From Ruegeria arenilitoris (lineage in GTDB: Bacteria; Pseudomonadota; Alphaproteobacteria; Rhodobacterales; Rhodobacteraceae): 64,000 bases of DNA. The notes under the pieces were generated by a model. That model was not told the DNA's origin. It ran no database searches and saw only the letters and a list, made by a program, of their open reading frames with translations. How positions within the stretch are numbered: position 1 is the first letter of the stretch; each line of letters begins with the position of its first letter. Made by a program: the position numbers and the translations under genes. The DNA lies in the NCBI RefSeq assembly GCF_013032855.1, contig NZ_WQDA01000005.1, forward strand, positions 186,001-250,000. Reading direction: 5' to 3'. Below, piece after piece: positions 52,169 through 61,750 of this stretch.

Positions 52169-52176
52169 TATTAAAT

Positions 52177-52190
52177 TTGACCACGGTCAA
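52177..52190. promoter_or_regulatory. TetR operator copy 3
   Basis: TTGACCACGGTCAA, identical to copy 2 and 22 bases after it (about two helical turns). It ends five bases before the regulator's own ATG, so binding would block its translation start region or promoter. Confidence 0.75.
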
Positions 52191-52195
52191 AAAAC

Positions 52196-52789
52196 ATGCG
52201 AACAAGCCTAATGCAGAAGACGATTCAGAAACGAACCCTGAAGACCCGCGCCAAGCTGCTACAGGCGGCGGCGGACGTGGTGCAGAAAAACGGATACCAG
52301 GCGTTGCGCGTGGAAGAGGTGGTACAGGCCGCCGGTGTGGCCAAGGGCACCTTCTTTGCCCATTTCCACGACAAGGACGCGCTGATGGAGATCCTGATCG
52401 GCGAAAAACTGGACTCCTGTCTGGATCAGGCGCAGGCGTCGGAAACGCCGAATACCGTGCCGCGGATTATAGTGGCCCTGGCCCCTGTGCATGATTTCAT
52501 GATGTCCGAACGCTATGTGTTCGACCTGCTGATCCGTTATTCCGGTGCCGCCGCGATCTCTGAAATCGGGCCGATCGCCTATTGCTTCGAGAAATACTTC
52601 CGGATCGTGATGATGTGGCTGGATCAGGCCGAGGTTAGACAGGACGTGTCGACTGACCTGCTGGCCGAGGGCGTGCAGGCCTTTGCCATCCAGGCCATGT
52701 CACTGAAATTCTGCGCCCTGCATTCGGCGACCACATTCACCGACCGGCTGGAAACCTATCTGCGGGCGTGGCTGACTCCGGCGGCCTGA
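52196..52789 (+). CDS. TetR/AcrR-family transcriptional regulator
   Basis: A 197-residue regulator. The helix-turn-helix spans about residues 17-62 (TRAKLLQAAADVVQKNGYQA, VEEVVQAAGVAKGTFFAHFH). The ligand-binding domain is typical in length. Three copies of a 14-bp palindrome precede it, shared with the divergent quinone reductase gene; it very likely represses both. The ATG at 52196 is used, but Met6 (52211) is possible because copy 3 leaves little room for an RBS. Confidence 0.93.
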   Translation: MRTSLMQKTIQKRTLKTRAKLLQAAADVVQKNGYQALRVEEVVQAAGVAKGTFFAHFHDKDALMEILIGEKLDSCLDQAQASETPNTVPRIIVALAPVHDFMMSERYVFDLLIRYSGAAAISEIGPIAYCFEKYFRIVMMWLDQAEVRQDVSTDLLAEGVQAFAIQAMSLKFCALHSATTFTDRLETYLRAWLTPAA

Positions 52790-52798
52790 CCGCCGGAG
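52776..52798. terminator. Hairpin between the TetR gene and lpdA
   Basis: CTCCGGCGG/CCGCCGGAG (52776-52784 with 52790-52798) is a perfect 9-bp stem with a 5-base loop that includes the TetR stop codon. It separates two convergent genes. No U-run follows on either strand. Confidence 0.5.
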
Positions 52799-52807
52799 CC
52801 GAACTCA

Positions 52808-54196
52808 TCAAGCGTGAATCGGACCGTCGCCGCAGGCCAGCGCCGCCTCGCGCACGGCCTCGGAATAGGTCGGGTGCGCGTGGCAGGTCAGCGCCAGATC
52901 CTCGGCCGAGGCGCCGAACTCCATCGCCACGCAGACCTCGTGGATCAGGTCGCCCGCGCCGGGGCCGATGATGTGGCAGCCCAGGATGCGGTCGGTCTCC
53001 TTGTCGGCCAGGATCTTGACGAACCCGTCGGCAGCAAAGTTCGCCTTGGCGCGGCCATTGCCCATGAAGCTGAACTTGCCGACCTTGTAGGCGCGGCCCT
53101 GCTCCTTGAGGGTGGCTTCGGTCTCGCCAACATTGGCGACCTCGGGCCAGGTGTAGATCACGCCCGGAATGACGCCATAGTTCACGTGCCCATGCTTGCC
53201 CGCGACCACTTCGGCGGCGGCCATGCCTTCGTCCTCGGCCTTGTGGGCCAGCATCGGGCCTTCGATCACGTCGCCGATGGCGTAGATGCCCGGCACGTTG
53301 GTCTGCCAGTCCTTGCCGACCTTGATCTGGCCGCGCAGAGTCAGCTCGACCCCCAGCGCCTCCAGACCCAGCCCGTCATGGAACGGCTTGCGCCCGGTGG
53401 CGACCAGAACGGTGTCGGCCTCGATCACGTGCTCGCTGTCATCCTTGCGCAGCTTGTAGGTCACCTTGGCCTTGGTCTTGGTGGCCTCGGTCTTTTGCAC
53501 GGCGGCGCCCATGACGAAGTTCAGGCCCTGTTTTTTCAGGATGCGCTGGAAGGTCTTCTGCACCTCGGGGTCCATGCCCGGGGTGATGACGTCCAGATAT
53601 TCGATCACCGTCACCTCGGCGCCTAGACGCTGATAGACCGAGCCCAGTTCCAGCCCGATCACGCCTGCGCCGATCACCACCAGCTTTTTCGGGATCTTGC
53701 CCAGTTCGAGCGCGCCGGTCGAGGTCACGACGACCTTTTCGTCGACCTCGACGCCGGGCAGCGACGCCGCCTCGGAGCCGGAGGCGATGATGATGTTTTT
53801 GGCCTCGTGCACCTCATCACCGACCTTGACCTTGCCCGCCGCCGGGATCGAGCCCCAACCCTTGAGCCAGTCGATCTTGTTCTTCTTGAACAGGAACTCG
53901 ACGCCCTTGGTGTTGGTGTCGATCACGTCCTGCTTGTAGGCCAGCATCTGTTTCCAGTCGACCGAGGGGCTTTTGCCCTTGAGGCCCATCTTGGCAAAAT
54001 TGTGCTCGGCCTCGTGCAGCTGATGGCTGGCATGCAGCAGCGCCTTGGACGGAATGCAGCCCACGTTCAGACAGGTGCCGCCCAGCGTCTCGCGCCCTTC
54101 GACGACGGCGGTTTTCAGGCCCAGCTGCGCGCAGCGGATGGCGCAGACATAGCCGCCGGGACCGGCGCCGATTACGATGACGTCATAGTTAGCCAT
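52808..54196 (-). CDS. lpdA: Dihydrolipoyl dehydrogenase
   Basis: A 462-residue FAD/NAD enzyme (E3) that reoxidises the lipoyl groups of the 2-oxoglutarate dehydrogenase complex. The FAD loop [16 protein letters not shown] lies near 6-21, the redox disulfide [13 protein letters not shown] near 39-51, the NAD loop [16 protein letters not shown] near 175-190 and the C-terminal His-Glu pair in HAHPTYSE. A Rho-independent terminator sits upstream of its start, so it may be expressed separately from sucAB. Confidence 0.96.
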   Translation of the reverse strand: MANYDVIVIGAGPGGYVCAIRCAQLGLKTAVVEGRETLGGTCLNVGCIPSKALLHASHQLHEAEHNFAKMGLKGKSPSVDWKQMLAYKQDVIDTNTKGVEFLFKKNKIDWLKGWGSIPAAGKVKVGDEVHEAKNIIIASGSEAASLPGVEVDEKVVVTSTGALELGKIPKKLVVIGAGVIGLELGSVYQRLGAEVTVIEYLDVITPGMDPEVQKTFQRILKKQGLNFVMGAAVQKTEATKTKAKVTYKLRKDDSEHVIEADTVLVATGRKPFHDGLGLEALGVELTLRGQIKVGKDWQTNVPGIYAIGDVIEGPMLAHKAEDEGMAAAEVVAGKHGHVNYGVIPGVIYTWPEVANVGETEATLKEQGRAYKVGKFSFMGNGRAKANFAADGFVKILADKETDRILGCHIIGPGAGDLIHEVCVAMEFGASAEDLALTCHAHPTYSEAVREAALACGDGPIHA

Positions 54197-54230
54197 TTTG
54201 TTCTCCCAAATCCGCGGAGTGTTCTTTTTG

Positions 54231-54257
54231 AAAAGGCGACCCACGGGGTGGATCGCC
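54231..54257 (-). terminator. Rho-independent terminator upstream of lpdA
   Basis: On the minus strand GGCGATCCAC-CCC-GTGGGTCGCC is a 10-bp stem with one mismatch, followed by TTTT (complement of 54231-54234). It lies between the 89-residue gene and lpdA. Confidence 0.75.
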
Positions 54258-54268
54258 TGGGTGCCTGT

Positions 54269-54538
54269 TCAGACGGGTGTCAGAACCTTCACCTGAATAT
54301 GTGCGACGCCGCCACGTTCATGGTGCATGGCCAGCTCTTCCGATTCGATGAAGCTCTGGGCCCGGTCCAGATCGGTAATCTCGAACAGGGCAACCGCATG
54401 ATCGCGCTGTTCGGGGTCTTTCCAGACGTGCAGATCGACAATCCCGGCCGCCTTGCGCATCGGCTTGTCCTCGCGGAACACCTTCAGCCAGGCGTCGAAA
54501 TCGGCCACGTCGGCCTGCCAGAGTACGTGCGTCGCCAT
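54269..54538 (-). CDS. Small hypothetical protein, ferredoxin-like/ABM-fold candidate
   Basis: An 89-residue protein (MATHVLWQADVADFDAWLKV, then GIVDLHVWKDPEQRDHAVAL). The pattern of strands with a DFDAWLKVF helix resembles antibiotic-biosynthesis-monooxygenase or DUF1330-type ferredoxin-like folds; no active site is evident. It sits between sucB and lpdA. A GTG at 54544 overlapping the sucB stop is an alternative start. Confidence 0.7.
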   Translation of the reverse strand: MATHVLWQADVADFDAWLKVFREDKPMRKAAGIVDLHVWKDPEQRDHAVALFEITDLDRAQSFIESEELAMHHERGGVAHIQVKVLTPV

Positions 54539-54540
54539 GA

Positions 54541-56043
54541 TCACAGATCCATCAGCAGACGGCGCGGGTCTTCCAGCGCCTCTTTCACGCGCACCAGGAA
54601 AGTGACCGCGCCCTTGCCGTCGACGATGCGGTGGTCATAGGACAGCGCCAGATACATCATCGGACGGATCTTGATCTCACCGTTGATGACCATCGGACGT
54701 TCCTGAATCTTGTGCATGCCCAGAATGCCCGACTGCGGGGGATTCAGGATCGGAGAGGACATCAGCGAGCCATAGACGCCGCCATTCGAGATGGTGAAGG
54801 TGCCGCCCTGCATTTCGGCCATGCTCAGCTTGCCGTCACGGGCGCGTTTGCCCTTCTCGGCGATGGCTTTCTCGATCTCGGCGAACGACATGCGGTCCGC
54901 ATCACGGATCACCGGAACCACCAGGCCCTGCGGAGTGCCGGCGGCGACGCCCATGTGGACGTAGTTCTTGTAGACGATGTCATTGCCGTCGATCTCGGCA
55001 TTGACCTCGGGCACCTCTTTCAGCGCGTGGCAGCAGGCCTTGGTGAAGAAGGACATAAAGCCCAGGCGGACGCCGTGCTTCTTCTCGAACTGGTCCTTGT
55101 ACTGGTTGCGGAGGGCCATCACCTCGGTCATGTCCACCTCGTTGTAGGTGGTCAGGATCGCGGCAGTGTTCTGCGCGTCCTTCAGACGCTTGGCGATGGT
55201 CTGGCGCAGGCGCGTCATGCGCACGCGTTCCTCGCGGGCGGCGTCCTCGGCGGCGACGGGCGCGCGCGGGGCTGCGGCCGGTGCCGGTGCCGCCGCGGCA
55301 GGGGCAGCGGCGGTTGCGACGGCGCGGGCCACGTCTTCCTTCATGATGCGACCATCGCGGCCGGTGCCGGTGACCTGATCGGCCGACAGGCCGGCTTCGG
55401 CCATGGCCTTTTCGGCCGACGGCGCATTGGCCACGTCCTTGCCGGTGGCGGCTGCTGCCGGGGCAGGGGCTGCCGCGGCTGGCGCAGCCGGTGCGGCGCC
55501 TGCTTCAGCGCCCGAGATCACGGCAAGCTTGGCGGTCGCGTCGACCGTCGCGCCCTCGGGGGCCACGATCTCCGCAAGTACACCCGCAGCCGGAGCCGGG
55601 ACCTCAACCGAGACCTTGTCGGTCTCCAACTCGCACAGCATTTCGTCCTGTGCGACGGTATCGCCGACCTTCTTGAACCAGGTCGATACGGTCGCTTCGG
55701 TGACGGACTCACCCAGTGTCGGAACCATCACGTCGACGCTGCCGCCCGAGGCCGCAGGAGCCGCTGCCGGAGCGGCTTCAGCTTTTGGAGCGGGGGCCGC
55801 ACCCTCACCGGCCTGGATCGTTGCCAACAGCGCATCAACGCCGACCGTCTCACCTTCGGCGGCTACGATCTCGCCCATCACGCCGGCTGCGGGCGACGGA
55901 ACCTCGACGGTGACCTTGTCCGTCTCAAGCTCGCACAGCATCTCATCCACGGCGACGGCATCGCCGGGTTTCTTGAACCAGGTTGCGACCGTGGCTTCGG
56001 TGACGGACTCGCCCAGCGTGGGAACACGAACTTCAATCGTCAT
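54541..56043 (-). CDS. sucB: 2-oxoglutarate dehydrogenase E2, dihydrolipoyllysine succinyltransferase
   Basis: A 500-residue E2 component with two N-terminal lipoyl domains, exactly 100 residues apart (lipoyl Lys43 and Lys143, both in ETDKV context), joined by Ala/Pro-rich linkers. A peripheral subunit-binding domain follows near 212-250 ([34 protein letters not shown]). The catalytic domain ends with [14 protein letters not shown]. coli SucB has a single lipoyl domain, so the doubling is notable though known in this clade. sucA lies six bases upstream. Confidence 0.96.
   Translation of the reverse strand: MTIEVRVPTLGESVTEATVATWFKKPGDAVAVDEMLCELETDKVTVEVPSPAAGVMGEIVAAEGETVGVDALLATIQAGEGAAPAPKAEAAPAAAPAASGGSVDVMVPTLGESVTEATVSTWFKKVGDTVAQDEMLCELETDKVSVEVPAPAAGVLAEIVAPEGATVDATAKLAVISGAEAGAAPAAPAAAAPAPAAAATGKDVANAPSAEKAMAEAGLSADQVTGTGRDGRIMKEDVARAVATAAAPAAAAPAPAAAPRAPVAAEDAAREERVRMTRLRQTIAKRLKDAQNTAAILTTYNEVDMTEVMALRNQYKDQFEKKHGVRLGFMSFFTKACCHALKEVPEVNAEIDGNDIVYKNYVHMGVAAGTPQGLVVPVIRDADRMSFAEIEKAIAEKGKRARDGKLSMAEMQGGTFTISNGGVYGSLMSSPILNPPQSGILGMHKIQERPMVINGEIKIRPMMYLALSYDHRIVDGKGAVTFLVRVKEALEDPRRLLMDL
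55510..55737 (-). repeat. Second lipoyl-domain coding repeat in sucB
   Basis: Residues 103-178 of SucB repeat residues 1-77 with matching motifs ([19 protein letters not shown]). The offset is exactly 100 codons. It reflects an internal duplication. Confidence 0.85.
55813..56043 (-). repeat. First lipoyl-domain coding repeat in sucB
   Basis: Residues 1-77, the partner of the repeat at 55510-55737. The lipoyl lysine is residue 43. Confidence 0.85.
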
Positions 56044-56049
56044 CGTTAA

Positions 56050-59004
56050 TTATCCTTCAATGGTCAGCGCTTCGTTTACCAGCGCTTCTTGTTGGGCTTT
56101 GTGTTGGCTGGCCAGACCCGTTGCGGGCGAGGCCGATGTGGCGCGGCCGGCATAGATCGGCCGGGTATGCTTGGCGCCGATGCGGGACAGGACCCATTCG
56201 ATATTGGGTTCAATGAATCCCCAGGCACCCTGGTTCTTGGGCTCTTCCTGGCACCAGACCATCTCGGCCTGTTTGAACCGCTCAAGCTCGTTGATCAGCG
56301 AATGGGCCGGGAACGGATAGTATTGCTCGATCCGCAGCAGATAGACGTCGTCGATCCCGCGCGCATCGCGTTCTTCAAGCAGGTCGTAGTAGACCTTGCC
56401 CGAACACATCACCACGCGCTTGATCTTGTCGTCGGGCACCAGCTGGGTGTCCGAGTTGCCTTTTTGCGCGTCGTCCCACAGCACCCGGTGGAAGCTGGAC
56501 CCGGTGGTGAAGTCCTCGGCATTGCTGATCGCCAGCTTGTGGCGCAGCAATGATTTGGGCGTCATCAGGATCAGCGGCTTGCGGAAAGTGCGGTGCAGCT
56601 GACGGCGCAGGATGTGGAAATAGTTCGCAGGCGTGGTGCAGTTGGCGACGATCCAGTTGTCCTGGCCGCACATCTGCAGGAACCGCTCCAGTCGCGCCGA
56701 CGAGTGCTCGGGGCCTTGCCCCTCGAACCCGTGCGGCAGCAGGCAGACCAGACCGGACATGCGCAACCATTTGCTTTCGCCCGAGCTGATGAACTGGTCG
56801 AACATGATCTGTGCGCCGTTGGCGAAATCACCGAACTGGGCCTCCCACAGAACCAGCGCGTTGGGCTCGGCCAGCGAATAGCCGTATTCGAAGCCCAGCA
56901 CCGCGTATTCCGACAGCATCGAGTCGATCACTTCGTACTGCGATTGCCCGGCGCGGATGTGGTTCAGGGGATAGTAGCGCTCTTCGGTCTCCTGGTTGAT
57001 GAAGCCCGAGTGGCGTTGGCTGAAAGTGCCGCGGGTGGCGTCCTGCCCCGACAGGCGTACCGGATAGCCCTCGGTCAGCAGTGACCCGAAGGCCAGCGCC
57101 TCGCCGGTGGCCCAGTCAAAGCCCTGACCGGTTTCGAACATCTGCTTTTTGTGTTCAAGAAGGCGGCCCACCGTCTTGTGCAGGGCAAATCCTTCGGGCA
57201 CCGTCACCAGCGCCTTGCCGACCTCGGCCAGCGTGTCCGGCGTGATTGCAGTGTCGCCGCGGACATATTCTTCCTTGTTCTTGTCCAGATGCGACCACCG
57301 GCCATCCAGCCAGTCGGCCTTGTTGGGTTTGTAGTCCTTACCGGCCTCGAACTCGTCGTTCAGATGCGCCTGGAAGGCGGCCTTCATGTCCTCGATCTCA
57401 CCCTCAGGGATCAGACCGTCCTTGACCAGCCGCTCGGTGTACAGCGACAGCGTGGTTTTGTGGGTCTTGATCTTCTTGTACATGATCGGGTTGGTGAACA
57501 TGGGCTCATCGCCCTCGTTGTGACCGAACCGGCGGTAGCAGAAGATGTCGATGACCACGTCCTTGTGGAACTTCTGGCGGAACTCGGTCGCGACCTTGGC
57601 CGCGTGCACCACCGCCTCGGGGTCGTCGCCGTTCACGTGGAAGATCGGCGCCTCGACCATCAGCGCGATATCGGTCGGGTACGGGCTCGACCGCGAGAAA
57701 TGCGGCGCGGTGGTAAAGCCGATCTGATTGTTCACCACGATATGCATCGTGCCGCCGGTCTTGTGACCGCGCAGACCAGACAGGCCAAAGCCTTCGGCCA
57801 CGACACCCTGTCCGGCAAAAGCCGCGTCGCCGTGGAGAAGAATGCCCATGACCTTGCTGCGATCGGTGTCGCCAAGCTGGTCCTGCTTGGCCCGGACCTT
57901 GCCAAGAACAACCGGGTTCACGGCTTCGAGGTGGGACGGGTTCGCCGTCAGCGACAGGTGCACGGTGTTGCCGTCGAACTCACGGTCGCTGGACGCACCG
58001 AGGTGATATTTCACGTCGCCCGACCCATCCACGTCCTCGGGCTTGAAGCTACCGCCCTGGAACTCGTTAAAAATGGCGCGGTAGGGTTTGCCCATCACGT
58101 TGGCCAGGATGTTCAGACGTCCGCGGTGCGGCATGCCGATCACGATATCGCTCAGGCCCAGGGCGCCGCCACGCTTGATGATCTGTTCCATCGCCGGGAT
58201 CAGCGCCTCGCCCCCGTCCAGACCGAACCGCTTGGTGCCCATGTATTTCACATGCAGGAACTTCTCAAAGCCCTCGGCCTCGACCATCTTGTTCAGGATC
58301 GCCTTGCGGCCTTCCCGTGTGAACGAGATTTCCTTGCCATAACCTTCGATCCGCTCTTTCAGCCAGGCGGCCTCCTCGGGGTTCGAGATGTGCATGTACT
58401 GCAGCGCGAAAGTGCCGCAATAGGTGCGCTTCACGATCTCGACGATCTGGCGCATGCTGGCCATCTGCAGACCCAGCACGTTGTCGATAAAGATCGGCCG
58501 GTCCATGTCGGCATCGGTAAAGCCATAGGTCTTGGGGTCCAACTCGGGATGGTTGGTCGCGGCGCGCATGCCAAGTGGGTCCAGATCGGCGGCGAGGTGA
58601 CCCCGGATCCGATAGGCCCGGATCAGCATCAGCGCGCGGATCGAATCCAGAACCGCGCGCTTGATCTGTTCGTCGCTGACATCAACCCCTGCCTTGGCGG
58701 CCTTTTCCTTGATCTTGTTGCCAGCTGCCTTGGCGTCGACCTCGATCCACTCGCCGGTCAGGGCGCCGGTCAGGTCATCATTCGGCATCGGTGGCCAGTC
58801 GGGGCGCGCCCACGACGGCCCTTCGGCCTCTTTCTGGACGTCCGGTGCCGCGTCTCCCATCTGCCGGAAAAACTCGGCCCAGGCCGCATCGATCGCGCCG
58901 GGATCCTTTGTGTACTGGGCATAAAGCTGCTCCAGGTACTCGGCATTGTGCCCCTGCATGAAGCTCGAGGCATGGAAGGCAGAATTGGGCGAGTGTTCGG
59001 TCAT
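56050..59004 (-). CDS. sucA: 2-oxoglutarate dehydrogenase E1 component
   Basis: A 984-residue thiamine-diphosphate enzyme that decarboxylates 2-oxoglutarate. The start resembles the family (SFMQGHNAEYLEQLYAQY), with IGMPHRGRLNILANVMGKPY near the active site, GDAAFAGQGVV in the ThDP-binding region and the C-terminal LPHGFEGQGPEHSSARLERF. The start overlaps the stop of a DUF805 gene (ATGA at 59001-59004). Length is normal for SucA. Confidence 0.97.
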   Translation of the reverse strand: MTEHSPNSAFHASSFMQGHNAEYLEQLYAQYTKDPGAIDAAWAEFFRQMGDAAPDVQKEAEGPSWARPDWPPMPNDDLTGALTGEWIEVDAKAAGNKIKEKAAKAGVDVSDEQIKRAVLDSIRALMLIRAYRIRGHLAADLDPLGMRAATNHPELDPKTYGFTDADMDRPIFIDNVLGLQMASMRQIVEIVKRTYCGTFALQYMHISNPEEAAWLKERIEGYGKEISFTREGRKAILNKMVEAEGFEKFLHVKYMGTKRFGLDGGEALIPAMEQIIKRGGALGLSDIVIGMPHRGRLNILANVMGKPYRAIFNEFQGGSFKPEDVDGSGDVKYHLGASSDREFDGNTVHLSLTANPSHLEAVNPVVLGKVRAKQDQLGDTDRSKVMGILLHGDAAFAGQGVVAEGFGLSGLRGHKTGGTMHIVVNNQIGFTTAPHFSRSSPYPTDIALMVEAPIFHVNGDDPEAVVHAAKVATEFRQKFHKDVVIDIFCYRRFGHNEGDEPMFTNPIMYKKIKTHKTTLSLYTERLVKDGLIPEGEIEDMKAAFQAHLNDEFEAGKDYKPNKADWLDGRWSHLDKNKEEYVRGDTAITPDTLAEVGKALVTVPEGFALHKTVGRLLEHKKQMFETGQGFDWATGEALAFGSLLTEGYPVRLSGQDATRGTFSQRHSGFINQETEERYYPLNHIRAGQSQYEVIDSMLSEYAVLGFEYGYSLAEPNALVLWEAQFGDFANGAQIMFDQFISSGESKWLRMSGLVCLLPHGFEGQGPEHSSARLERFLQMCGQDNWIVANCTTPANYFHILRRQLHRTFRKPLILMTPKSLLRHKLAISNAEDFTTGSSFHRVLWDDAQKGNSDTQLVPDDKIKRVVMCSGKVYYDLLEERDARGIDDVYLLRIEQYYPFPAHSLINELERFKQAEMVWCQEEPKNQGAWGFIEPNIEWVLSRIGAKHTRPIYAGRATSASPATGLASQHKAQQEALVNEALTIEG

Positions 59005-59543
59005 TGGGTTACCTCATATGGGTTGGGACCGTATTTGTTGGTGCCTGGCTGGCTGGGGCGGGACAGCCACCACAGAACCAGGAGGGGCGACACCAGAAGA
59101 ACAAGCAGTGTCGGAATGACGATCAGCAGCGTGGCGCGCGTGAACAGGATGTCGAGGCTTCCGCCATGCTGGAAGCTTGAGGCGAGGCCGATGCCGAAGA
59201 CCAGAACGGCAAAAGCCCCAAGGATCAAAAGGATCGGCAGCAGCGCGTAGAGACCGTTGCGCCCGGTGTCATGCATGCGCCGCCACGCCACGGCCAGATG
59301 CGGAAAGAACACGATCAGTGACACGATGCTCTGCACCGGCTGGCTGGATGTTGCGGTCACCTCGACCGAGCCTTCGGATTGCACGGTCGTGACCTGCCCG
59401 AAGAAATGCCAGTCGATCACCGTGGCGATTGCGCTCCAGACCAGAATGAACAGAAAAAAATACCAATACTCGGGGCGAGAGGCCCGCCCCGAGAATGTGA
59501 AGTATTTGGAGAAACACGTTTTGACGGCTTCGTTGAAGGTCAT
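59001..59543 (-). CDS. DUF805 membrane protein
   Basis: A 180-residue inner-membrane protein with about four spans. DUF805 hallmarks are YFTFSGRASRPEYWYFFLF, AWRRMHDTGRNGLYAL and GTNKYGPNPYE at the end. The function is unknown. It sits between sucD and sucA, and its stop overlaps the sucA start, so it is translated with 2-oxoglutarate dehydrogenase. Whether this reflects function or insertion is open. Confidence 0.9.
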   Translation of the reverse strand: MTFNEAVKTCFSKYFTFSGRASRPEYWYFFLFILVWSAIATVIDWHFFGQVTTVQSEGSVEVTATSSQPVQSIVSLIVFFPHLAVAWRRMHDTGRNGLYALLPILLILGAFAVLVFGIGLASSFQHGGSLDILFTRATLLIVIPTLLVLLVSPLLVLWWLSRPSQPGTNKYGPNPYEVTQ

Positions 59544-59587
59544 GTGTTTCGCTCCGCTGAGGCCAGCCCACGCAAGGGGCCGGCGGT

Positions 59588-60472
59588 TTACTTGCCGATT
59601 GCTTCCAGCACAGCCTCACCCAGCTGCGCCGGGCTTTCGGCCACGACGATGCCGGCGCTGCGCATGGCTTCGATCTTGTCCTCGGCACCTCCTTTGCCGC
59701 CGGCAACAATCGCGCCCGCGTGGCCCATGCGGCGGCCCGGAGGCGCCGTGCGGCCGGCGATGAAACCGGCAACGGGCTTCTTGCGGCCCCTCTTGGCCTC
59801 ATCCGCCAGGAACTGCGCGGCTTCTTCCTCGGCCGAGCCGCCGATCTCGCCGATCATGATGATCGACTCGGTCTCGTCATCGGCCAGGAACCATTCCAGC
59901 ACGTCGATATGCTCGGTGCCTTTGATCGGGTCGCCGCCTATGCCCACGCAGGTGGACTGGCCCAGACCCACATCGGTGGTCTGCTTGACCGCCTCATAGG
60001 TCAGGGTGCCGGAACGCGACACGACGCCGACCGAGCCACGCTTGTGGATGTGGCCGGGCATGATGCCGATTTTGCAGGCGTCGGGCGTGATGACGCCGGG
60101 ACAGTTCGGGCCGATCAGGCGCGATTTGCTGCCTTCCAGCGCGCGCTTCACCTTCATCATGTCCAGAACCGGGATGCCTTCGGTGATGCAGACGATCACT
60201 TCCATCTCGGCGTCGATGGCTTCGAGGATCGAATCCGCGGCAAACGGAGGCGGCACATAGATCACGGTGGCGTTGGCTTCGGTCACGTGCTTGGCTTCGT
60301 GGACCGAGTTGAACACGGGCAGGCCCAGATGCTCCATCCCGCCTTTGCCCGGGGTCACACCGCCGACCATCTTGGTGCCATAGGCGATGGCCTGTTCAGA
60401 GTGGAACGTGCCCTGCGAGCCGGTAAAGCCCTGACAGATCACTTTGGTATTTTCGTCGATGAGGACTGCCAT
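59588..60472 (-). CDS. sucD: Succinyl-CoA synthetase alpha subunit
   Basis: A 294-residue subunit that, with SucC, converts succinyl-CoA to succinate with GTP or ATP formation. The CoA-binding [25 protein letters not shown] and the phospho-His loop [13 protein letters not shown] near 245-257 are present. The start [15 protein letters not shown] at 60472 fits the family. It is 84 bases downstream of sucC, a gap holding two hairpins. Confidence 0.96.
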   Translation of the reverse strand: MAVLIDENTKVICQGFTGSQGTFHSEQAIAYGTKMVGGVTPGKGGMEHLGLPVFNSVHEAKHVTEANATVIYVPPPFAADSILEAIDAEMEVIVCITEGIPVLDMMKVKRALEGSKSRLIGPNCPGVITPDACKIGIMPGHIHKRGSVGVVSRSGTLTYEAVKQTTDVGLGQSTCVGIGGDPIKGTEHIDVLEWFLADDETESIIMIGEIGGSAEEEAAQFLADEAKRGRKKPVAGFIAGRTAPPGRRMGHAGAIVAGGKGGAEDKIEAMRSAGIVVAESPAQLGEAVLEAIGK

Positions 60473-60491
60473 TTGGCGTTCTCCTGTTTTC

Positions 60492-60542
60492 GGCGGGATC
60501 TGACCCGCCAGCATTCATCGGAATGGCGGGCCGCGACCCGCC
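60492..60542 (-). other. Two tandem GGCGGG/CCCGCC hairpins in the sucC-sucD gap
   Basis: GGCGGG-N6-CCCGCC occurs twice (60492-60509 and 60525-60542), each a 6-bp GC-only stem. Neither is followed by a T-run, so they are more likely mRNA-processing or stability elements than terminators. Confidence 0.5.
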
Positions 60543-60556
60543 CTGATTTATCGGGT

Positions 60557-61750
60557 TCAGCCTTTGACTGCCTTCACGATCTTCTCGGCACCGTCTTTCA
60601 GGTTGTCCGCCGCGATCACGTCCAGGCCAGAGGTGTTGATGATCTCTTTGCCTTTTTCGACATTCGTGCCTTCCAGACGCACGACCAGCGGAACCTGCAG
60701 GCCGACCTCTTTCACCGCGGCGACCACGCCCTCGGCGATGACGTCACAGCGCATGATGCCGCCGAAGATGTTGACGAGGATGCCTTTGACGTTGGGATCA
60801 GACGTGATGATCTTGAACGCCTCGGTCACTTTCTCTTTGGTGGCGCCGCCGCCGACGTCGAGGAAGTTGGCAGGCTCCGCACCGTAAAGCTTGATGATGT
60901 CCATCGTCGCCATCGCCAGACCCGCACCGTTGACCATGCAGCCGATCTCGCCGTCCAGCGCGATGTAGTTCAGGTCGTATTTGCTGGCTTCCAGTTCCTT
61001 GGGGTCTTCCTCGGTGGTGTCGCGCAGTTCGGCGATGTCGGGGTGGCGGTAGACCGCGTTGCCGTCAAAGCTCAGCTTGGCGTCCAGCACCTTGAGGTCG
61101 CCGCCTTCGGCCACGATCAGCGGGTTGATCTCCAGCATCTCCATGTCCTTCTCGACGAAGGCCTTGTACAGGATGCCCATCAGACGCACGCATTGCTTGA
61201 CCTGCGCGCCTTCCAGACCCAGCGAGAAGGCGATGCGCCGGCCGTGATACGGCTGGTACCCAGTGGCCGGGTCAACCGAGAAGGACAGGATTTTCTCGGG
61301 CGTCGCTGCGGCTACTTCTTCGATGTCCATACCGCCTTCGGTCGAGCACACGAACGAGATGCGGCTGGTCTGGCGGTCCACCAGCAGGGCCAGGTACAGC
61401 TCGCGCTCGATGCCCGATCCGGCCTCGATGTAAACGCGGTTGACCTGCTTGCCTACGGGGCCGGTCTGGTGGGTGACCAGCGTGCGGCCCAGCATCTTCT
61501 TGGCTTCTTCGGCGGCTTCTTCCACCGATTTGGTCAGACGGACACCGCCTTTTTCACCGGCATCGGCCTCTTTGAAGTGACCTTTGCCGCGGCCGCCCGC
61601 GTGGATCTGTGCCTTGACCACCCAAAGGGGGCCGTCCAGTTCACCGGCGGCTGTTTTGGCTTCCTCGGCGCGCAGAACTGCACGTCCGTCGGAGACCGGA
61701 GCGCCATAGCTGCGAAGAAGAGCCTTGGCCTGATATTCGTGAATGTTCAT
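60557..61750 (-). CDS. sucC: Succinyl-CoA synthetase beta subunit
   Basis: A 397-residue ADP/GDP-forming subunit with an ATP-grasp fold. [16 protein letters not shown] is the family start, [11 protein letters not shown] the nucleotide-binding region, and [15 protein letters not shown] near 320-334 the succinate/CoA interface. It is the first gene of the sucC-sucD-DUF805-sucA-sucB run. A palindromic operator candidate lies about 107-141 bases upstream. Confidence 0.97.
   Translation of the reverse strand: MNIHEYQAKALLRSYGAPVSDGRAVLRAEEAKTAAGELDGPLWVVKAQIHAGGRGKGHFKEADAGEKGGVRLTKSVEEAAEEAKKMLGRTLVTHQTGPVGKQVNRVYIEAGSGIERELYLALLVDRQTSRISFVCSTEGGMDIEEVAAATPEKILSFSVDPATGYQPYHGRRIAFSLGLEGAQVKQCVRLMGILYKAFVEKDMEMLEINPLIVAEGGDLKVLDAKLSFDGNAVYRHPDIAELRDTTEEDPKELEASKYDLNYIALDGEIGCMVNGAGLAMATMDIIKLYGAEPANFLDVGGGATKEKVTEAFKIITSDPNVKGILVNIFGGIMRCDVIAEGVVAAVKEVGLQVPLVVRLEGTNVEKGKEIINTSGLDVIAADNLKDGAEKIVKAVKG

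Noticed and set aside
57151..59250. 699-codon plus-strand open frame opposite sucA
   Set aside because: Exact antisense shadow of a strongly recognised gene; its translation is low-complexity His/Asp/Gly-rich, typical of a GC artefact.
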